From NCBI RefSeq assembly GCF_002934605.1, contig NZ_PTJC01000005.1, forward strand, positions 124,001 through 188,000: a stretch of DNA of 64,000 bases, read 5' to 3'. Numbering within the stretch: the first letter of the stretch is position 1; every line of letters begins with the position of its first letter. The stretch comes from Neolewinella xylanilytica (GTDB taxonomy: Bacteria > Bacteroidota > Bacteroidia > Chitinophagales > Saprospiraceae). The translations under genes were made by a program, and so were the position numbers. The notes under the pieces are model-generated. The model did no database searches. It had not been told where the DNA came from and was given only the letters and a program-made list of their open reading frames with translations. This document shows positions 25,955-35,133 of the stretch, one piece after another.

Positions 25955-26011
25955 AGCGCTTCGAACTTCGCTGCCGGAGGCAGCTTTTTACTTGCGCTGT
26001 CGGGAGACAGC
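25945..26011 (+). repeat. Three consecutive perfect hairpins between the RluA gene and rsmG
   Basis: GCGCTC-GTA-GAGCGC (25945-25959, overlapping the stop codon), GCTGCC-GGA-GGCAGC (25970-25984) and GCTGTC-GGGA-GACAGC (25996-26011) each have a perfect 6-bp stem and a 3-4 nt loop. The last one ends 8 nt before the rsmG ATG. They resemble the mini-hairpins in the repeat tracts on both sides. Confidence 0.75.
25970..25989 (+). terminator. Intrinsic terminator after the RluA-family gene
   Basis: The middle hairpin (GCTGCC/GGCAGC, loop GGA) is followed by TTTTT at 25985-25989, the standard form of a rho-independent terminator. It lies 15 bp behind the stop codon. As rsmG starts only 31 bp later, read-through or a promoter within the hairpins would be needed for rsmG expression. 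Confidence 0.6.
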
Positions 26012-26019
26012 ATCCTACT

Positions 26020-26652
26020 ATGGCCGACATCATTTTTCAGTACTTCCCCGATCTCAGCCCGCGGCAACGCGAGCAGTTCACGGCCCTCGGTGGCCTCTAC
26101 CGCGACTGGAACGCCAAGATCAACGTCATCAGCCGCAAGGACATCGATAACCTGTACGTCCACCACGTGCTGCACTCTCTCGCCATCGCTAAAGTGGTTT
26201 CGTTTCGCGACGGCGCGCAGGTGCTGGATCTCGGAACGGGCGGGGGCTTTCCTGGTATTCCCCTGGCTATCCTCTTCCCGCAGGCCCAGTTTCACCTCAT
26301 CGACGGTACCGCCAAGAAGATCCGCGTCTGCCAGGAAGTGATCGACGCCCTCGGCCTGAAAAATTGCCGGGCGGAGCAGAAGCGTGCCGAGGAACTCAAG
26401 CGGCCGGCTTACGATTTCGTCGTCACCCGTGCCGTTGCCAAGATCGAACAGCTCGCCGCATGGAGCTTACGGCTGATCTCCCAAAAGCAGCGCCATGGCC
26501 TGCCCAATGGCATCCTCGCGCTCAAGGGAAAAGGACTGAAACAGGAGTTGGCCGCGCTTCCCAAGGGGGCGTACGTGGAGGAGTACCCGATCGATACATG
26601 GTTTTCGGAGGAGTTTTTCGGGGAGAAGGAGGTGATGTACTTGCAGTATTGA
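26020..26652 (+). CDS. rsmG: 16S rRNA (guanine527-N7)-methyltransferase
   Basis: The ATG at 26020 gives 210 residues, the normal size for RsmG (GidB). The SAM-binding motif VLDLGTGGGFPGIPLAI is intact, followed by LIDGTAKKIRVCQEV and VTRAVAKIEQLAAW; the N-terminal KINVISRKD and LYVHHVLHSLAI are typical too. The enzyme methylates G527 of 16S rRNA in the ribosomal decoding region. In many bacteria rsmG lies near the replication origin next to mnmG and parAB; here those neighbours are absent. A longer frame upstream of 26020 runs through the hairpins and is rejected. Confidence 0.96.
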   Translation: MADIIFQYFPDLSPRQREQFTALGGLYRDWNAKINVISRKDIDNLYVHHVLHSLAIAKVVSFRDGAQVLDLGTGGGFPGIPLAILFPQAQFHLIDGTAKKIRVCQEVIDALGLKNCRAEQKRAEELKRPAYDFVVTRAVAKIEQLAAWSLRLISQKQRHGLPNGILALKGKGLKQELAALPKGAYVEEYPIDTWFSEEFFGEKEVMYLQY

Positions 26653-27404
26653 TGGGAGGTTTATCAAGGGAGGTAGTCGCTGCGCGACAAAGGGGTAAAC
26701 ACAGAGGTCCCACGGAGTAGGGCACAGAGGAATCACAGAGAGGTCGCTACGCGACGGAAGGGGCACCGCCGAGGCGCCAAGAGCACAAAGTTTCGCAGAG
26801 TACACACGGAGGTGCCCCAGAGGGTAGCTATTGGAGGCTTTAAGCAGGTGTCACTTGGTGACTTTGAGGGGTTTTCCACGGGGGGGACATGCGACCCACG
26901 GAAATGTCCGGCCCTGGAAGGGACGCCTGCAGTTAGCGAGGTCTGTCACGAGCGCAAGCGAGGGGAGGGCCTCGCCGTCATGAGGGCGTCACAACGAAGT
27001 AGTCCTTACGCGACAGGAGAAGTACCGCAAAGGCGCAAAAGAGCGTTAAGTTTCGCAGAGGTGTGCGGGAAAAATCCGTGTAATCCGTGCCAGGGCGTAG
27101 CCAATCCGTGAACCGCGAAGCAGCGACAAAGTCAATCGGTATTGAGAAAGCTACGAGCCGCAGGCGAGAAGAAGGGTAAATAAAGAGCGTTCGCTCGCGA
27201 CAGGAGGATTACCGCAAAGGCGCTACCTTTCGTGGAGGTCCTGCGGGAAAAATCTGTGCAATCCGTGCCAGGGCGTAGGCAATCCATGAACCGCGAAGCA
27301 GCGAGGAAGTCAATCGGTGTTGAGAAAGCCACAAGCCGAAGGCGAGGAGACGCAGATATAGATCTCCAGCGCAGTCAAGGAGAACAACAATGTTCCCCGT
27401 GGAA
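26653..27404. repeat. Second non-coding interspersed-repeat tract
   Basis: About 750 bp of the same repeat language as 24044-25258: CACAGAGG-type phrases (26697-26740), mini-hairpins GTCGCTGCGCGAC (26676-26688) and GTCGCTACGCGAC (26743-26755), a CGAGCGCAAGCGAG variant (26949-26962), and 15-mers of the GAGCCGCAGGCGAG type (27155-27169 and 27333-27347). A 104-bp segment at 27065-27168 is repeated at 27243-27346 with 10 differences, as an imperfect tandem copy with a 178-bp period. No gene is credible here. Confidence 0.8.
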
Positions 27405-27587
27405 CTACATATACCCCAGGGCCATCACCAAAAAGGTGAGCATAAATGGCATAGATACCCAGAACCACTGGTTCAGGAAGATCAGCATCAGGAAGAAAAT
27501 GACCGCGCTGATCAGGAAAAACAACCAGTACTTACCGGTGGTGGTATGGGGTTGGTCGGCAGCGGTAACGGCTTCGCGGGAAGTCAT
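27405..27587 (-). CDS. Small two-helix membrane protein, 60 aa
   Basis: Start at 27587 (MTSREAVTAADQPHTTTGKY) is preferred over an in-frame ATG at 27626, which overlaps the upstream gene's stop and adds non-conserved residues. After a soluble 18-residue N terminus come two hydrophobic segments (about 19-36 and 39-58) separated by NQWFW. No family recognised. A TATCTTTA sequence on the minus strand at 27609-27616 resembles a -7 promoter element, so the gene may be transcribed independently of pgl. Confidence 0.6.
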   Translation of the reverse strand: MTSREAVTAADQPHTTTGKYWLFFLISAVIFFLMLIFLNQWFWVSMPFMLTFLVMALGYM

Positions 27588-27622
27588 GGGGTAGAATTTG
27601 GAGGGTAAAGATAAGGTGTCGA

Positions 27623-28369
27623 TCAATAACCAACCTCGCTTGCGGCAGCCCGGTCAAGGAACCAGTGCAGATTGCCGGAGGTGGGGTTAATGTGCGCGGC
27701 GGGGAAAGAATCGGCCAATTGTTCCCGGTTGACGATTTGGGCGACGCGTAGCGTTTTGGAACTACCGGTTATCAGGAAAATGACCTCGTCGGAGGCATCA
27801 ATTACCGGGCCGGTGAGCGTTACCCGTTTTTGGCCGGATTCAGGGTGAGTGGCTACCGCGCAGATAGCATCGGAGGTGAGCAGAGCCATATTGTCCGGAA
27901 AGATGGAGGCCGTGTGTCCGTCACCGCCCATCCCGAGCATATTCAGGTCGAAAATGGGTAAGCCGTCGGAGTTCTGCGGCAGTAGTTCGGTGATCGTGGC
28001 CGCGTACGCTTCGGCGGCGGCTTGCGGTTCCAGGTCGGTAGGGACGGGATGTATCTGCTCTTTCACTACCGGAACGTGATCGAAAAGCAGGTTCTTCACT
28101 TCGCCGTAGTTGCTCTCGGCATCGTCGTAGGGTACCATCCGCTCGTCGCCCCAGAAAAAGTGGAGGCGGCTCCAGTCGATAGTATCCTGGTACTCGGCGG
28201 CCAGTAACTTGAACAGCAACTTGGGGGTCGATCCGCCGGATAGCGCCCAAAAGAACGGTCCTTCTCCCCGTTCCTCCAGCTTATCAACTAGGTGATCGGC
28301 GAAGGCGCGGGCAACGGCGGGGCCGTCCGTGTATACGTGCAGGTTGGGACTATAAATCGACTTATCCAT
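27623..28369 (-). CDS. pgl: 6-phosphogluconolactonase
   Basis: A 248-residue protein of the DevB/Pgl family. It carries the typical FWALSGGSTPKLLFKLLA near the N terminus, HFFWGDERMVPYDDAESNYG in the middle, and FDLNMLGMGGDGHTASIFP with the active-site region. It hydrolyses 6-phosphogluconolactone in the oxidative pentose phosphate pathway. Neither glucose-6-phosphate dehydrogenase nor 6-phosphogluconate dehydrogenase lies in the window. The start overlaps the end of the upstream helicase gene by 8 bp, implying translational coupling with that gene. Confidence 0.95.
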   Translation of the reverse strand: MDKSIYSPNLHVYTDGPAVARAFADHLVDKLEERGEGPFFWALSGGSTPKLLFKLLAAEYQDTIDWSRLHFFWGDERMVPYDDAESNYGEVKNLLFDHVPVVKEQIHPVPTDLEPQAAAEAYAATITELLPQNSDGLPIFDLNMLGMGGDGHTASIFPDNMALLTSDAICAVATHPESGQKRVTLTGPVIDASDEVIFLITGSSKTLRVAQIVNREQLADSFPAAHINPTSGNLHWFLDRAAASEVGY

Positions 28370-31300
28370 GCTTAATCAGGTCTAAAAGGTCATCGGCGCT
28401 GAGGCTGGCGCTCTGTTCGGTACCGGCGAGGAGGCTATCGGCCAGGTCCCGCTTCTCGGCGTGTAATTTCACGATTTTCTCCTCAATGGTGTTCTCGGAC
28501 ACGAAGCGGTATACCGTCACGGGCCGCTGCTGACCGATCCGGTGGGCCCGGTCGCTCGCCTGGTCTTCTACGGCGGGGTTCCACCACGGGTCGAGGTGCA
28601 GCACGTAGTCGGCCGCCGTAAGCGTAAGTCCCGTACCACCGGCCTTCAGGCTGATCAGGAAGATGTCGCCCTCGCCCCGCTGGAAGGCCTGTACGGCTTC
28701 GTCGCGTTTCGGACCGGGAGTACTGCCGTCGAGGTACTGGTAGGGGACGTTGTTGGCGATGGCCCACTGCTCGACAATTTTCAAGTGTCGAACGAACTGA
28801 CTGAATATCAGTGCTTTATGGCCGCCTTCGCGCAATTCTTGGACGGTTTCCGCCAGTAGTTCGAGCTTGCTGCTTTCAATATCGACGTCCGGGTCGACGA
28901 GCTTGGGGTGGCAAGCCGCCTGCCGCAGTTTCATCAGTTCGGCCAGAATCTGGAAGCGGCGGTTCGGTCCTTCGCTGTCGTCGATACTTTCCAAAGCCCG
29001 CTGCCGCAGGGCCTCGTAGAACGCCCGTTCCGCCGCGGAGAGCTCTACGGTGAGGGTAACTTCCGTCTTCGGTGGCAGTTCTTCCAGCACCTCTTCCTTG
29101 CGCCGGCGCAGGATGAAGGGCTGAATGAGGCGCCGCAGCTGCTGCCGACGCTCGTTGTCGTTGTTCCGGGTGACCGGAATGGTGTATTTCTCGTTAAACC
29201 GCTGGAAGGTGCCTAGCAGGCCGGGGTTCAGGAAGGTAAACAGGTTCCAGAGCTCCCCGAGGTGGTTCTCGATCGGCGTACCCGTGGTGGCTACCCGGAA
29301 ATCGCCCTGCAGTTTCATGGCGATCTGGCTGCGTTTGGTGCCCCGGTTCTTGATCGCCTGCGCCTCGTCCAGTACGATGGTCCCGAAGCGTTTCTCAGCC
29401 AGTGCATCGCCCTCGAAGGGCAGCAGGCCGTAGCTCACCACCAGCATATCGTAAGGACCGACATTGTCGATGATTTCCTGACGGTCGCTACCGACCAGCA
29501 GGATAGGATTCAGGGTGGGGGCGAACTTGGCCGCCTCCCGCATCCAGTTGCGCGTCACGGAAGCCGGCGCGATCACCAGGGCCGGGCCTTCCTCGGCGCG
29601 GGCCTGCAGCATCGCCAGGGCCTGAACGGTCTTACCCAGACCCATATCGTCGGCCAAACACGCCCCGACACCCCAGTCGGCCAGGCGCATCAGCCAGCGG
29701 AAACCATCGAGCTGGTAAGGACGAAGCTCGGCACGAAAGGTGCTCGGCACGCGTGCCATGGTGAGGTTAACCGTCTGAATTCGCTCCAGGCTCTCCCGCC
29801 AGGCGATGTCGGTTTCGAAGGCACCCAGCTGATCGGCCACGTCGTCGAGTAGACCACTGGCGAGGGGGTGTAACTGCATCCCGTCACCGTTTTTGCTCAT
29901 CAGCCCCTCCATTTCCCGGAGTTTGCGCCGCAGCTGCTCGGTGAGGGCCACATACTGCCCCTCGCTGATCTGAATAAAATTGCTCTGCTCGTTCTCGCTG
30001 ACTTTATCGATCAGTTCGCGGAAGGTCAGCATCTGCTGCTCGTCGACGGCCAGGGTGCCCTCCACGTCGAACCAGCCGGCCTTTTCCTTGACGCCCAGGC
30101 TCAGGTCACCGAAATCGACACTGCCGACCAGTTTGATCTTTTCGCCGCGGGGATGTTCCAGGACGATGCGGTCCAGTGCACGCAACGGTTGTAGTTCGAG
30201 CAGTACGTTGAGGCAGTCCTCCACCTCGTCTATCTGCCACTCGTAGTCGCGGTGTACGATTTTCTGGAGGGTAGGGCAGTCGACGATGACACCTTCGGCT
30301 CGTTCGATCTCCCGGGAGAGGTCGCGTTCGGCTAGTCGGCGGTGGCCATCGGTTTCGCTGATGACTTTGTTCCGGCCCCGCCCGGGCTTGAAGTACTGGT
30401 CTTCTTCGAAAATGGGACGAACGAAGAATTCCACCTTGAAGGTTTCGCCTACGGGCAGCAGGTGAACGTAGGTACGGGAATCCGCCTTGGTCTCGTCGAG
30501 ATCGTCGATAACGCCGGTAAGGGTGTTCTGGACCTCGGTGAATTTGCTCAGGTTACGCGCTACCTCCAGCAACCGGTGGCGGGCCCGTTTGGGAATTTCC
30601 AGTCCCTGGCCGATCTGCCGGTGAATCTGGCTGTGGCCGTCATTCACCTCGATCACTTGGTAGCGGGTCGGGGTTTCCTTGACGACCTGTACCCCGGTAC
30701 CGTTGAAATCCTGGGCGAAGCGAAGATGCAGCCGGTTATTGGTCTCTTCGATCAGTAACTGGGGGTTGCGGCGAATCAATTCTACCCCGATGGCGGGGTT
30801 CTTCGTAAGATACAGGTTCGGATGGCCGACAAGTGCCAGCAGTGCATCCTCGTAGTTAATCGTGTAGCTGCCGTTGGGGTGGTATTTGCTATAGTCTTCC
30901 TCGATGGCCTTGGCTACGGAGACGTCCTGCGGGGTCATTCCCTCCACGTCGCCCTGTTTGACCCGCTTGAGGGCCACTTTCCGTCCCTTCGACCAGCTGC
31001 CGCCCTTACTGAGGGTCTGCTCGCGGGGTTCCAGGTCGCGGTTCTCGAAATCGACGAACCACACGAAGCGGCTGGTCTTCTTGGTCCGTTTGCCATTGTT
31101 GCGGTCGGGGGTACCCATTCCGACGAGTACCTCCAGGGCGCGTTCCCACGGCTCGATGCGCGGCATGGCGTCCGCCAGACTAAAGATGCGTAGCTGGTCA
31201 CTCAGTTGCTGAGCGCGGCCGGCGTAAGCTTCCCTGGCATCGGCCTCGGGGTGGCGTAAGGAGAGGACGCGGGTGACCTCCATTTCTACCCACTTGTAGC

Positions 31301-32498
31301 CATTATCCTGGGCCTTTTCGCGGAGTTGCTCGAGCTCTTCCAGGTAATGGGCCGACCGGATAGCGGTATTCCCATCCGTCCAAAGCCGGTAGAGGGCGAG
31401 AAAGGTGTGAGCGAAGGCATTCGCCTCCATACGGTCCAGACCGGCCCGTGCGGCCTCCTGGGCTTCCTCGTCGTTGCGCAGGTAGGCGTGAAGGGCTTTG
31501 AAGACCAGGTAGGTGCCGCCTAACCGGAGATTCTGGACCGGATCCAGGTTATCGAGGTGATAACCGATCGCTTCGGCGCTCTTTACCCCCCCGTTCCGGA
31601 GTAAGGACAGCAAGTAGAGGTAACCCGCCAAATGAGCCGGATACTTGTTCTCGTATTCCCGTCGGTACCCCTTGCGAACGTCGTCGATCAGTTCCTGTGC
31701 CGCTTCGTCGTCGTCGCGCAGCACGTGGTAGATCAGGTAATTGGCGGCACTGCGCCACTCGCTCGTTTCCAGATCGGCCCATAGCTGCAACCGGCTCCAG
31801 GCGCCCTGAAGGACGAAGGCTTCGGCCAGCAATTCCCGTAGGGGGCCGGATTCCGGCTCGCGGATGTGCTCGTGCTGCTCCAAAAATTCGATCAGCGGAT
31901 CCAGCGACTCCATGGTTACGAGCGCCCGGCGGAAGGCTTTCCGCAGGTTGATCTCCTGCCAGGCGGGCACCAGGGTTTCGACCCAGCGTGGATCGAACTC
32001 GGCAAAGAGGGGATCGATGAATATGCCGGTGCGGGCCTGATCCGGGTAAAAATTCTCGGATTCCCGCTGCAGTCGGTCGAAGCCGGACTCGTTCTGCTGG
32101 TAAAAGGCGATACGGATCTCCCGCATCAACGCGTGTGGACTAGCGGGTTGCCAGTACGTTTTATAGGGTAATTCCCGCCGTATTTCGTTGAGTAAAACCG
32201 TAAAATCGGGTCGCCGACCGGCGTGGCGCATAATGGCCTCACTGATTTCGGGATTGATCCGCCAGCCGTGATCGCTTTGCTTGACCAGCACGTTTTCCGC
32301 GTACAGGCGGTGCACGATATCCTCGGTGTCGGCGTGGGTAAACCGGGACTCGCCCGCGGGCGGAGGCATACCGATCTTGTTCAACAGGCGGGACAGGTCG
32401 AGAACGGAGCGCTCCTCGTATACGATACTCATGGCCGTGGCGACGTCACGGTCGGTAGCGCTCAAATTTTTCCAGGCGGCGCGGAAGGCTCCGTTCAT
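28362..32498 (-). CDS. SNF2/RapA-type DNA-dependent ATPase with large N-terminal region
   Basis: A 1378-residue protein. The last 450 residues are a complete SNF2 motor: LRPYQLDGFRWLMRL and ADDMGLGKT (Walker A, near residue 950), VLDEAQAIKN (motif II), ATTGTPIENHLGELW (motif III), then the helicase C part with SQFVRHLKI, FLISLKAGGTGLTLTAADYVLHLDPWWNP and RAHRIGQQRPVTVYR. The first 900 residues have no named domain I can identify; part looks like helical repeats (residues 100-450). Such proteins remodel nucleoprotein complexes, e.g. RNA polymerase or DNA-bound proteins. The pgl start overlaps its stop. Confidence 0.93.
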   Translation of the reverse strand: MNGAFRAAWKNLSATDRDVATAMSIVYEERSVLDLSRLLNKIGMPPPAGESRFTHADTEDIVHRLYAENVLVKQSDHGWRINPEISEAIMRHAGRRPDFTVLLNEIRRELPYKTYWQPASPHALMREIRIAFYQQNESGFDRLQRESENFYPDQARTGIFIDPLFAEFDPRWVETLVPAWQEINLRKAFRRALVTMESLDPLIEFLEQHEHIREPESGPLRELLAEAFVLQGAWSRLQLWADLETSEWRSAANYLIYHVLRDDDEAAQELIDDVRKGYRREYENKYPAHLAGYLYLLSLLRNGGVKSAEAIGYHLDNLDPVQNLRLGGTYLVFKALHAYLRNDEEAQEAARAGLDRMEANAFAHTFLALYRLWTDGNTAIRSAHYLEELEQLREKAQDNGYKWVEMEVTRVLSLRHPEADAREAYAGRAQQLSDQLRIFSLADAMPRIEPWERALEVLVGMGTPDRNNGKRTKKTSRFVWFVDFENRDLEPREQTLSKGGSWSKGRKVALKRVKQGDVEGMTPQDVSVAKAIEEDYSKYHPNGSYTINYEDALLALVGHPNLYLTKNPAIGVELIRRNPQLLIEETNNRLHLRFAQDFNGTGVQVVKETPTRYQVIEVNDGHSQIHRQIGQGLEIPKRARHRLLEVARNLSKFTEVQNTLTGVIDDLDETKADSRTYVHLLPVGETFKVEFFVRPIFEEDQYFKPGRGRNKVISETDGHRRLAERDLSREIERAEGVIVDCPTLQKIVHRDYEWQIDEVEDCLNVLLELQPLRALDRIVLEHPRGEKIKLVGSVDFGDLSLGVKEKAGWFDVEGTLAVDEQQMLTFRELIDKVSENEQSNFIQISEGQYVALTEQLRRKLREMEGLMSKNGDGMQLHPLASGLLDDVADQLGAFETDIAWRESLERIQTVNLTMARVPSTFRAELRPYQLDGFRWLMRLADWGVGACLADDMGLGKTVQALAMLQARAEEGPALVIAPASVTRNWMREAAKFAPTLNPILLVGSDRQEIIDNVGPYDMLVVSYGLLPFEGDALAEKRFGTIVLDEAQAIKNRGTKRSQIAMKLQGDFRVATTGTPIENHLGELWNLFTFLNPGLLGTFQRFNEKYTIPVTRNNDNERRQQLRRLIQPFILRRRKEEVLEELPPKTEVTLTVELSAAERAFYEALRQRALESIDDSEGPNRRFQILAELMKLRQAACHPKLVDPDVDIESSKLELLAETVQELREGGHKALIFSQFVRHLKIVEQWAIANNVPYQYLDGSTPGPKRDEAVQAFQRGEGDIFLISLKAGGTGLTLTAADYVLHLDPWWNPAVEDQASDRAHRIGQQRPVTVYRFVSENTIEEKIVKLHAEKRDLADSLLAGTEQSASLSADDLLDLIKHG

Positions 32499-32614
32499 TT
32501 AGCTTTCAATCAGGGTTATCTAGTTCTAAAGGCTCAGGGGCAATTGTAAGTTGTGCCAGGGTGAGGGTTTTTCCGGGCTAATTCATTGCTCCTGCGCTCG
32601 GCGCCCGCCTACAC

Positions 32615-33460
32615 TCAGGCAGACGCGGGTTTCGATTGCGCCAGCTCCTCCACCATATCGGCGATTAGCAAGCGCAATTTTGGTTCTACGGACTGGACGG
32701 TCGCGATGACGTCCTCCACCGTAGTGGGCTGGATGTCTACGATGGGGAAGCATTTGTTGCTCACCACCGAGGCCACGAACACGGGGAGATCGGCGTGACG
32801 CGCCACCAATACCTCCGGTACGGTCGACATCCCGATCACGTCGGCACCGATGATGTTCGCCATCCGGTATTCGGCGGGCGTTTCGAGATTCGGGCCGGCT
32901 AGCGCGAGGTAGACCCCCTCGTGGGAACGCAGACCGTGCTTTTTGGCCAGTTCCATGGCCCGGGCGTTGAGCTCGCGGTTATAGACGTTCACCATATCCG
33001 GGAATCGCGGTCCGAGCCGGTCGTCGTTGTGTCCCCGCAGCGGATTATCGGGCTGCATATTGATGTGATCGCGTAGGAAGACGACGTCTCCCGAGCAAAT
33101 GTTTTCGTTAACGCTGCCAGAGGCATTGGAGATCAGTAGGTGCTCGATACCCAGGGCCTTTAGAACCCGAACGGGAAAGGTGAGTTGTTGCATGCTGTAC
33201 CCCTCGTAGTAATGCAGGCGACCGGCCATGGCGACCACGGGCACGCCGCGAAGCTTGCCGAGCACCAGTTTACCCCGGTGGGTAGCTACCGTCGACACCG
33301 AGAAATAGGGCAGGAGGCCATAAACGAATTCGCGTTCGATCTCGATCTCGTCGACCAGGGTACTTAGGCCGGTGCCGAGGATGATCCCGATCCGGGGCTC
33401 GGTCTTGGCACGCTGCTTGATAAAGGCGACGCACTCCTGTATTTGCTGGTATATAGTCAT
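32615..33460 (-). CDS. Purine-nucleoside phosphorylase (trimeric, PNP family 1)
   Basis: A 281-residue enzyme of the eukaryote-like trimeric PNP class. Seen motifs: GIILGTGLSTLVDEIE (phosphate loop), VVAMAGRLHYYEGYSMQQ, HLLISNASGSVN, LALAGPNLETPAEYRM and ADVIGMSTVPEVLVARH, then VVSNKC. It splits purine nucleosides to base and (deoxy)ribose 1-phosphate in salvage. The final KPASA end is short. It precedes no purine genes here; the rhodanese gene lies 6 bp upstream, so both are probably co-transcribed from the right. Confidence 0.95.
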   Translation of the reverse strand: MTIYQQIQECVAFIKQRAKTEPRIGIILGTGLSTLVDEIEIEREFVYGLLPYFSVSTVATHRGKLVLGKLRGVPVVAMAGRLHYYEGYSMQQLTFPVRVLKALGIEHLLISNASGSVNENICSGDVVFLRDHINMQPDNPLRGHNDDRLGPRFPDMVNVYNRELNARAMELAKKHGLRSHEGVYLALAGPNLETPAEYRMANIIGADVIGMSTVPEVLVARHADLPVFVASVVSNKCFPIVDIQPTTVEDVIATVQSVEPKLRLLIADMVEELAQSKPASA

Positions 33461-33466
33461 GGAAGG

Positions 33467-33997
33467 CTAATAAACTTTAGTAACGATGCTATCGGGCAGG
33501 TAGGTACCCCATTTCCGGTTGTAGGTATGCACGCGGTCGGTTTCCCCACTTTCATTTACTACGGGGTTTCCGGCGAGCAGCCAGGCATACACGCTGCCGT
33601 AAAGGTTGTAAACGTGCCGGAAACCCCGGCTTTTTAGTTCTTCCACCATGCGCTCGCTGCGGTAACCGATGGTACAGTACACGACCAGGGGTGTGCCCGG
33701 GTCCGCGCCATCCAGCACGCTGTAAGTCGGATCTTTATAACCGAGCGATCTTGCGCCGGGCAGGTGACTTAAGGCGTATTCCTCGGGCTCACGGGCATCC
33801 AGAAAGATCGCACCGGACAATTCCTTCGCTTCGGCCGGACTCAGGGACGCCGAATCGGCGGTGACCATCGTCGACAGCCGCTCATCAAGTGGGGGATATC
33901 CCGTGCGCAGCCGTTCGGGAACCTGCTGCCCGGAAAGGCGACAGGCGTACAACAGCAACAGGCTGATACCACCGATCAATGCAATAGCTAGTCTCAT
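33467..33997 (-). CDS. Rhodanese-domain lipoprotein
   Basis: A 176-residue protein. The N terminus (residues 1-19) is hydrophobic and ends in LLYAC, a possible lipobox with Cys19, so it may be anchored in the envelope. A rhodanese domain covers about 45-160: IFLDAREPEEYALSHLPGA, then the active-site loop CTIGYRS with Cys108. Such domains transfer sulfur or act as persulfide carriers; a partner is not visible. It lies between PNP (6 bp gap) and the mevalonate decarboxylase (14 bp gap) on the same strand. Confidence 0.85.
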   Translation of the reverse strand: MRLAIALIGGISLLLLYACRLSGQQVPERLRTGYPPLDERLSTMVTADSASLSPAEAKELSGAIFLDAREPEEYALSHLPGARSLGYKDPTYSVLDGADPGTPLVVYCTIGYRSERMVEELKSRGFRHVYNLYGSVYAWLLAGNPVVNESGETDRVHTYNRKWGTYLPDSIVTKVY

Positions 33998-34011
33998 CCA
34001 AGCCCTAACAG

Positions 34012-35124
34012 CTAGCGGACGGATGTCGTTGTATTGGCAGCCAATTGTTGCGGTCCCTTTCCCACGCGGTCGGCGAGGTACAGCTTGTCTTCACAGTAGG
34101 GCAGCAGATGACCGCGAATAAAATCCTTCACTTCACCGGCGATGGCATCGGGGTAGAGCAGATGTACATTCGGTCCCGCATCAAGGGTGAAGTGAACCGG
34201 GTGGCCGGTCTCCCTCCGGTAATGCTGCAAAAGCTTGATGACGTGTAGGGTATTCGGTTCGATCAGGGTGTAATAAGGACGGCTACTCATCATCAAAGCA
34301 TGCAGCGTAAGTGCCTCACTTTCAAGTAGTTGTCCGAAATTTTCCGTATCTCCTTCCATCAATAACCGCAGCATTTCGGTCACCCGGCGGTTCGCCTGAT
34401 CGTAGCGGGGTGGCGCGTAGGGATTCTGCTCCATAAGCCCGTGCCCCGCCCGGCTGCTAACGGATTTCTCCTCCCGCGAAACAAGCAGGATATCGTCGTG
34501 GTAGGTCTGGAACACCGGGTGCAGCCGGTCGGCGATGCTTACTGCGTATTCGTCGCTGCTATCGGCTACGGCTTCGCTTTTGCCCCACACGGCCGCGGAA
34601 CCATAAACCGATCGGCTGGCGCTTCCGGATCCCAGCCGGGCCAGGAAGCTGGCCTTTCGGTAAAAGGCTCCCCGATCGGTTAGTGGTTCGAAGAGCGCTT
34701 CTTCGAGTGACACCAGGCAAAGGGCCAGCGCACTCATGCCCGAAGCAGAACTGGCGATACCGGCGGAGTGGGGGAAACTGTTCTGGGTCTCCACCCGGAA
34801 GCTAAGCTGGCGAAGAAACGGATAGATCGGCAATAGCTTGGAGAAGAACGTCCGGGTGCGTTCTGCAAAGTCCACGCGCGGATTACCGTCAAGGTATAGT
34901 TCCAGATCGATGCCTTCCCCTAGCTGCTGGCGGGGCGTATAGTGCAGGGTCGTGTCGGTTGCGGCCGCATCCAGGGTGAAACTGACCGAAGCATTCCGGG
35001 GAAGCTGGTCTCCGTGCTTGCCCCAGTACTTTACCAGCGCGATATTGGAGGGGCTGCGCCAGCGAATGGCGCCGGCTTCCACTTCATCGGTGACGAGGGT
35101 TAGTCCGCTATTGTCGTATTTCAT
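34012..35124 (-). CDS. mvaD: Diphosphomevalonate decarboxylase
   Basis: A 370-residue GHMP-family enzyme. The N-terminal signature SPSNIALVKYWGKHGDQLPRN is that of mevalonate diphosphate decarboxylase; the ATP-binding GHMP motif is FPHSAGIASSASGMSALALC. The C-terminal part has FTLDAGPNVHLLYPDA. It uses ATP to make isopentenyl diphosphate in the mevalonate route. This suits Bacteroidota that use mevalonate rather than the MEP pathway, although no other mva gene is in the window. The M1 peptidase lies 9 bp upstream, so the two probably share a transcript. Confidence 0.93.
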   Translation of the reverse strand: MKYDNSGLTLVTDEVEAGAIRWRSPSNIALVKYWGKHGDQLPRNASVSFTLDAAATDTTLHYTPRQQLGEGIDLELYLDGNPRVDFAERTRTFFSKLLPIYPFLRQLSFRVETQNSFPHSAGIASSASGMSALALCLVSLEEALFEPLTDRGAFYRKASFLARLGSGSASRSVYGSAAVWGKSEAVADSSDEYAVSIADRLHPVFQTYHDDILLVSREEKSVSSRAGHGLMEQNPYAPPRYDQANRRVTEMLRLLMEGDTENFGQLLESEALTLHALMMSSRPYYTLIEPNTLHVIKLLQHYRRETGHPVHFTLDAGPNVHLLYPDAIAGEVKDFIRGHLLPYCEDKLYLADRVGKGPQQLAANTTTSVR

Positions 35125-35133
35125 TCTAAGCGC

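Noticed and set aside
25915..26019. Extended N terminus of rsmG
   Set aside because: It runs through the hairpin region and overlaps the RluA gene; ATG at 26020 gives the family length.
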